A stretch of 24,429 bases of DNA from Funneliformis mosseae (Eukaryota; Glomeromycota; Glomeromycetes; Glomerales; Glomeraceae): contig CAJVPP010000933.1 in the NCBI GenBank assembly GCA_910592005.1, positions 1-24,429 of the forward strand. The letters are read 5' to 3'. The notes below the pieces were generated by a model. It did not search any database, had not been told where the DNA came from, and worked only from the letters and a program-made list of their open reading frames with translations. Every line of letters starts with the position of its first letter. The first letter of the stretch is position 1. Position numbers and translations under genes: made by a program. This document shows positions 20,157-24,429 of this stretch, one piece after another.

Positions 20157-21575
20157 AATTAATTGTTAAGTTTACATTATTCAACGATAATATATACTAT
20201 TGAACAAGCTCTAATATGGGGATTTTTATGATTATAATTAAAGTTGCATTTAGAAAGTTTTTTATTTCGATCACTTTCGTGCTAATTAGAGCATTACTGT
20301 GACAGAAAATTCTGTGACTTGCACAGTTTGTTGCGCTCCTTAATTGTTGATATACAATTTTATTTCCGCTATCCTTGATAAGTTTTTCTTTAACCTTAGT
20401 TTTTAAAGGTCATTATTATACTTGGTCAATTTTATTTTCTATAAATTGAAATTTTTAATAAATGCAACATTTCAAATAAAATTATTCATTGCTTATTTAA
20501 ATTCTCGATCAATTCATTTAATTAATTTAATTAAAAAGATTTTATTAATTTTATATAATAAATTATTTATAAAGAAAATTCCAAGACAATTTAAAAGGGA
20601 TTTCTTCATTTCAGTGAAATTATTCGGATTCCATGTTTTGTCAACAATTTATTTCTTTACAATTTGACGCGTTTTCATGATAGAAACTAAAAAAATATGA
20701 AATTACATGTAAATTCATTTTTGAAAGAAAACAAAAAGAAAAGGAGGAAAAATAATTAATTACTTTTCAGCATCAATCGCCTTATTTATAGTCCAATGAA
20801 AAATTCATAAGGAATATTACAACTATTTAATGAAAATAAACCATCAATATAGTTAGTCAAAACAATATTTTTCTTCAAAAGACCATGCACTTAGTGGATA
20901 ATTTACTGCAAAGAAAGCAAAATAAACAAATTTAACTAATGAATGATAAATAATCAAAGTATTTGATAATTATACCGTTAAGAATATATACATAGCGAAA
21001 TGGGAACCGAAAAAATTTGTAAATAAATTTGTACGCTCATCAGGTTCAGGAATAAAAAAATTGAACGCGCTACACCATTAATAATAGCAAAATGAACTCA
21101 AATGATTCAAATACTTGAAAGTATAAATTTAATATCAAGTATATGACACGCAATTGAAACATAATAAAGTGTGGGTTCATCATCTTTTATCCATGAGCCA
21201 AAGGATTGTTACATATGTAAGCACCGAAATCTGTATTTAAAATTATTTTTAAATCACATTATTTTGCACTTGATTAAAACTATGAACAAAGCCATTCCAA
21301 ATATTTTGCAACAATTTTTGGGACCTCAAACAATGACGGATTTCAAATAAAAGTTGAACAGGCTAATTATGACCAAATCTTTCGTTTTGTCTTTATTGCA
21401 ATTACAAAGCAATAAAGAAAAATAAAATATGATGTCCAAATTCCTGCATAATAATATCTTCCGAATATATTCCACTTAAATTAATTAAATATTCGCCATT
21501 TCAGGTTTTATAAATTCAATATTATTTACTTTTATAATGGGCTGGTTTGAGTCCGAAATATTAATTATATTTAAT
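20157..21575. other. AT-rich region downstream of the kinase, weak coding traces
   Basis: No supported gene. A + strand stretch at 20422-20667 is open for 81 codons but is Leu/Ile/Lys/Phe-rich, as AT-rich DNA tends to give, with no motif. On the - strand, short open pieces fall between about 21500 and 20770: NTDFGAYICNNPLAHG (near 21240-21190), DEPTLYYVSIACHILDIKF (near 21175-21118), PEPDERTNLFTNFFG (near 21060-21010) and LKKNIVLTNYIDGLFSLNSC (near 20882-20823). The base composition is slightly less extreme here. They may be the relic of a - strand gene that I cannot identify. Confidence 0.3.
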
Positions 21576-22000
21576 TTTTATTTTATTTTTAAATTATTAA
21601 CTTAAATTATAGAATTTATTTCTGATAAAGGTAAATATATAAATATATTAAATAATAATTATATTTAAAATCTATTTCTAATAAAGGTAAATATAATAAT
21701 GAAATATTTAATAATCTTTATTTTTTATTTTTATTTTTAAATTATTAACTTAAGTTATAAAATCTATTTCTGATAAAGTTAATATAATATAATAAATAAG
21801 ATATTTAATAATATTTTATTTTTATTTTATTTTTTGAATTATTAATTTAAAATATAGAATTTATTTCTAATGAAGATAAATATATTATAATTAAATTATT
21901 AAATTATTAATTTAAATTTAAATATAGAATTTATTTTAAAATATAAAAGTAAATAAATTAATTATTAAGTATAATATATTTTATTAATTAATAAATTAAA
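21576..22000. repeat. Degenerate AT-rich tandem repeat (70-110 bp period)
   Basis: The motif aattattaacttaaattata followed by gaatttatttctgataaagg and taaatat recurs in diverged form near 21591, 21664 (truncated), 21737, 21836 and 21900, separated by T-rich runs such as ttttatttttattttattttt. It is non-coding. It may be a decayed minisatellite or stacked copies of a small element. Confidence 0.6.
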
Positions 22001-23081
22001 TATTAATTTTAAAAAATAAAGATATTAATACTAAATTTAACATTAATATTTTAAAAATCAAAAAATCAAAAGATTAAATTTTATTAAATATAAAATATAG
22101 AATACATTTTGAAGTATATTAAAGGTAAATAAAATAATAATTACAATTTATAAATATGATTATAATTAATATTTATTTACTAAAACTCAAAGATAGAATA
22201 TTATAAAGTAAATATTTTATACTATTTAATAATTAATATATTTTAATATTATTATAAAATTTTATAAATTATTTAAATTATTTTTAAATAAATAATAATA
22301 GAACTAGTTTTAGATACTTCCAATACTCTTACATAATATAAAGATCATCCATAAAGTATTTCATATAAGTTATTTACTTGATTTTATTGAAAGATTAAAT
22401 AAAATTTTAGATTCTGAAAATATAGTTTAGAAACTAGTCAAAATTTTAGTAATTATTATAATATATATAATTTAATAATTTCTTTAATTTAACATATATA
22501 TTTTAATTTATTATTTTTATTAAATTTTTTTTATAATAGATAATATATTATAATTAAAATTTATTTATAATTATTTTCTTTTAAATTATTAATTTTTATG
22601 AAATATTTATTTAGTAACATTGTATATAGAGTAAATATTATAAAAAATATAATATGTAATTACTTAAATAAACTTTTATATATAAATTATCATATTTTTT
22701 ATATTTTTTATATTATATTAAATAGTATTTTTATTATTATAAAATATATGTATATACCCTAGCCAAAAGTCTCATAATATGATTTTTGATATTGTATTTC
22801 TCAAAATTTATTAATTAGAATTGCATCAAATTTTAATATATATTCAATATAATCTTAAAAAATAACCTATTAAAATTTGGGCTAATTTGAATCACATATG
22901 TACTAATTTATACCCTAACTTTAAATTTTTGATGAACCTTAAATTTGTAAACTAATTAAAATAACAGTCAATTAAATTAACAATGGTTATACTATTTCTT
23001 GTAGATTAGTTAAATAATATATAAATTTAAAATATATAAAATGTTTATTTTTCAATAATCTTAAAAAAATGTTACAAATAA
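22001..23081. other. Extremely AT-rich stretch
   Basis: Almost only A and T over about 1 kb, with abundant short inverted AT words and no open frame of note. No gene, RNA or clear repeat unit can be supported. Confidence 0.5.
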
Positions 23082-24085
23082 AAATCTTATGAGCAGGAAA
23101 ACTATCCTACTTCATCTGAAATAAAATATTATATTGATCAAAAAATTAATTATATTGTCATTCAAGAAGATGTTTACTTATCAACTATATAAAAGTATTA
23201 TAATGAAGCACCTAATTATTTTTTAATTCCTGATAATTATATTATTTAAACTACTTAAAGTTGAACTAATAACTGTCATAATATTCAATGTTTTATAAAT
23301 TATATAGAAGGAATTTCACATTATCTAATTTGTTTTAAAGATAATTTTCAACATCAAGTTGTTTCAGTTCAATCTTTATTTGATGCTTCTGTTGAGTTAC
23401 ATAAAGTAATTTTAATTTAATTATAATTTTATATTTTAAAAAATTCAGACATTTTTAATATATATATATATTTATTAGATAATAATACCTGATAAGAAAA
23501 CTATTATTTCTAGAATTTATCTTTTGTGACTTCAATTAAAATGCATTGATAGAAATCGTAAAAGTAAATCATGTGCATAAAAATTTTATGAAGAAATAAG
23601 TAAATCAACTCAAATTAAACGTGCTAAAAGTCTTGCAAAATAAATTCAAATAAATTTTAAAAATTCAATTAAAGATTTTTACAATTTCAAAGATTGTGTT
23701 GTTTTAAAAAAATATAGAATTTACTGTACAAAATAAAGAATATTATTTATAATATAGAGAAGAAAATCCTAATGAGAAAAAACATAAATTGCAATTGATA
23801 GTTTATTTGTAAGATATAGAGAATATTTCACATAATACATATTGTCACTTTGTAGTTTTAGAGGAAAAATTATTAAGGGAATATACAGTTTCTTAAATCG
23901 TCAAGAGATCAATGCATGTATGAAAAAATTAATATCAATTAATTTTATTAACTTAAAAAATCTATTATTATCACACCAGATCCTTTGTACAAAGCTGATA
24001 TAACTAATCTAATAATTATTGAATAAGTTATTAAGAAACTAAATTCAAACCGGTTTGGTTTTTGGTTAGATAAATTCTTAAAATT
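23082..24085 (+). pseudogene. Unrecognised decayed spliced gene
   Basis: A coding relic with no family I can name. One frame from 23088 (YEQENYPTSSEIKYYIDQKI) runs 106 codons to ASVELHK at 23405 with four stops. A GT-AG intron of 73 nt (23406-23478) joins it in phase 0 to IIIPDKKTIISRIYLL, and this frame continues to about 23737 (KFYEEISKSTQIKRAKSLAK; FKDCVVLKKYRIYCTK) with more stops. A frame change near 23755 leads to REENPNEKKHKLQLIVYL and NTYCHFVVLEEKLLREYTVS, and a last piece near 23955-24085 reads SIIITPDPLYKADITNLIII. It is Lys/Ile/Tyr-rich with no membrane segments. Many stops are TAA or TGA consistent with C-to-T change at Gln or Arg codons. The continuity of peptide texture across the intron is the reason for calling it a gene. 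The 3' end merges with the repeat edge that follows. Confidence 0.55.
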
Positions 24086-24429
24086 TTTTTTTTGATTTTT
24101 ATTACTGCCGCGCCAACTATTGGGTGTTAAATGGATCCGAATAAAATATACTGACTCGTTAGTGGATGATCTGCTCCGCATTGCTAGATTGAATACCCGG
24201 CCCCTTAAAGATTAAGTTAGTTTTAGGGAAATTCCATAGTTACAGTATGATGATTATGTGTTCTTAAAGTTTGCTTCTCTCGATCTAGAATTTACGAACA
24301 ATGCGCGTAGCATTATTTTCGGCGTTGGACCGGTCTATAGACCGAATATAAGCCGGTCCAGTTTAAATAAAAAAAAGACTTATGTTAACCCCCGCTTTTT
24401 GAACCGAAACCAGATTAACCAACAAAGGA
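24046..24429. repeat. GC-richer edge of a dispersed repeat with nested palindromes
   Basis: Base composition rises sharply compared with the preceding 3 kb. A perfect 12-bp palindrome (caaaccggtttg, 24046-24057) lies near the junction. Further on, aatgc/gcatt (24300-24314), the perfect palindrome cggtctatagaccg (24331-24344) and the enclosing arms tggaccgg/ccggtcca (24326-24333 and 24353-24360) nest together. The words ggtttggtttttggttag (24052 on) and the reverse complement of aaccagattaaccaac (24408 on) are loosely alike. This is probably part of a transposable element or LTR-like sequence that continues past the window. A 77-codon - strand stretch at 23948-24181 has no motif and is not called. 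Confidence 0.5.

Noticed and set aside
20422..20667. 81-codon membrane-like + strand frame
   Set aside because: AT-rich composition alone yields Leu/Ile/Phe/Lys runs; no splice partners or motif.
21576..23080. Mitochondrial insertion (because of extreme AT content)
   Set aside because: No mitochondrial gene, rRNA or tRNA signature was recognised.

Overview
The window looks like nuclear DNA of a glomeromycotan (arbuscular mycorrhizal) fungus, most likely Rhizophagus or a close relative. This is inferred from four things seen together: very AT-rich DNA; genes split by uniform 71-80 nt GT-AG introns; a TKL-type kinase closely resembling the large expanded kinase family of these fungi; and decayed Crinkler and LINE sequences of kinds known from the same genomes. 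No bacterial signals (ribosome binding sites, operons), tRNA, rRNA or CRISPR array were seen.

Layout. 1-1402: AT-rich DNA with a 10-bp tandem repeat (111-265) and a 156-bp near-perfect palindromic MITE (667-822). 1403-3750: a decayed Crinkler-type gene (ubiquitin-like N-terminus, intron, Walker A P-loop, conserved C-terminal region) broken by stops and frameshifts. 3751-7559: AT-rich DNA with little coding signal and a pyrimidine-rich low-complexity patch just before the next element. 7575-16708: one long, heavily mutated LINE retrotransposon (RRM-bearing ORF1, endonuclease, reverse transcriptase, RNase H, zinc-finger tail, 3' hairpin, poly(A)), bounded by a 15-bp target-site duplication. 16724-18067: spacer holding an antisense remnant of an FAD-dependent monooxygenase. 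18068-20156: the only clearly intact gene, a five-exon, 598-residue protein kinase with a C-terminal array of 20-residue LPX-type leucine-rich repeats. 20157-23080: extremely AT-rich DNA with a degenerate tandem repeat. 23082-24085: a decayed spliced gene that I do not recognise. 24046-24429: a GC-richer edge with nested palindromes, probably part of a repeat that continues outside the window.

The genes do not form a pathway. The picture is a transposon-rich compartment in which one fast-evolving kinase survives among gene relics. The most interesting object is this kinase: its repeat array keeps an almost invariant scaffold, while changes are concentrated at the residues expected on the exposed binding face, which suggests a kinase-linked recognition module.
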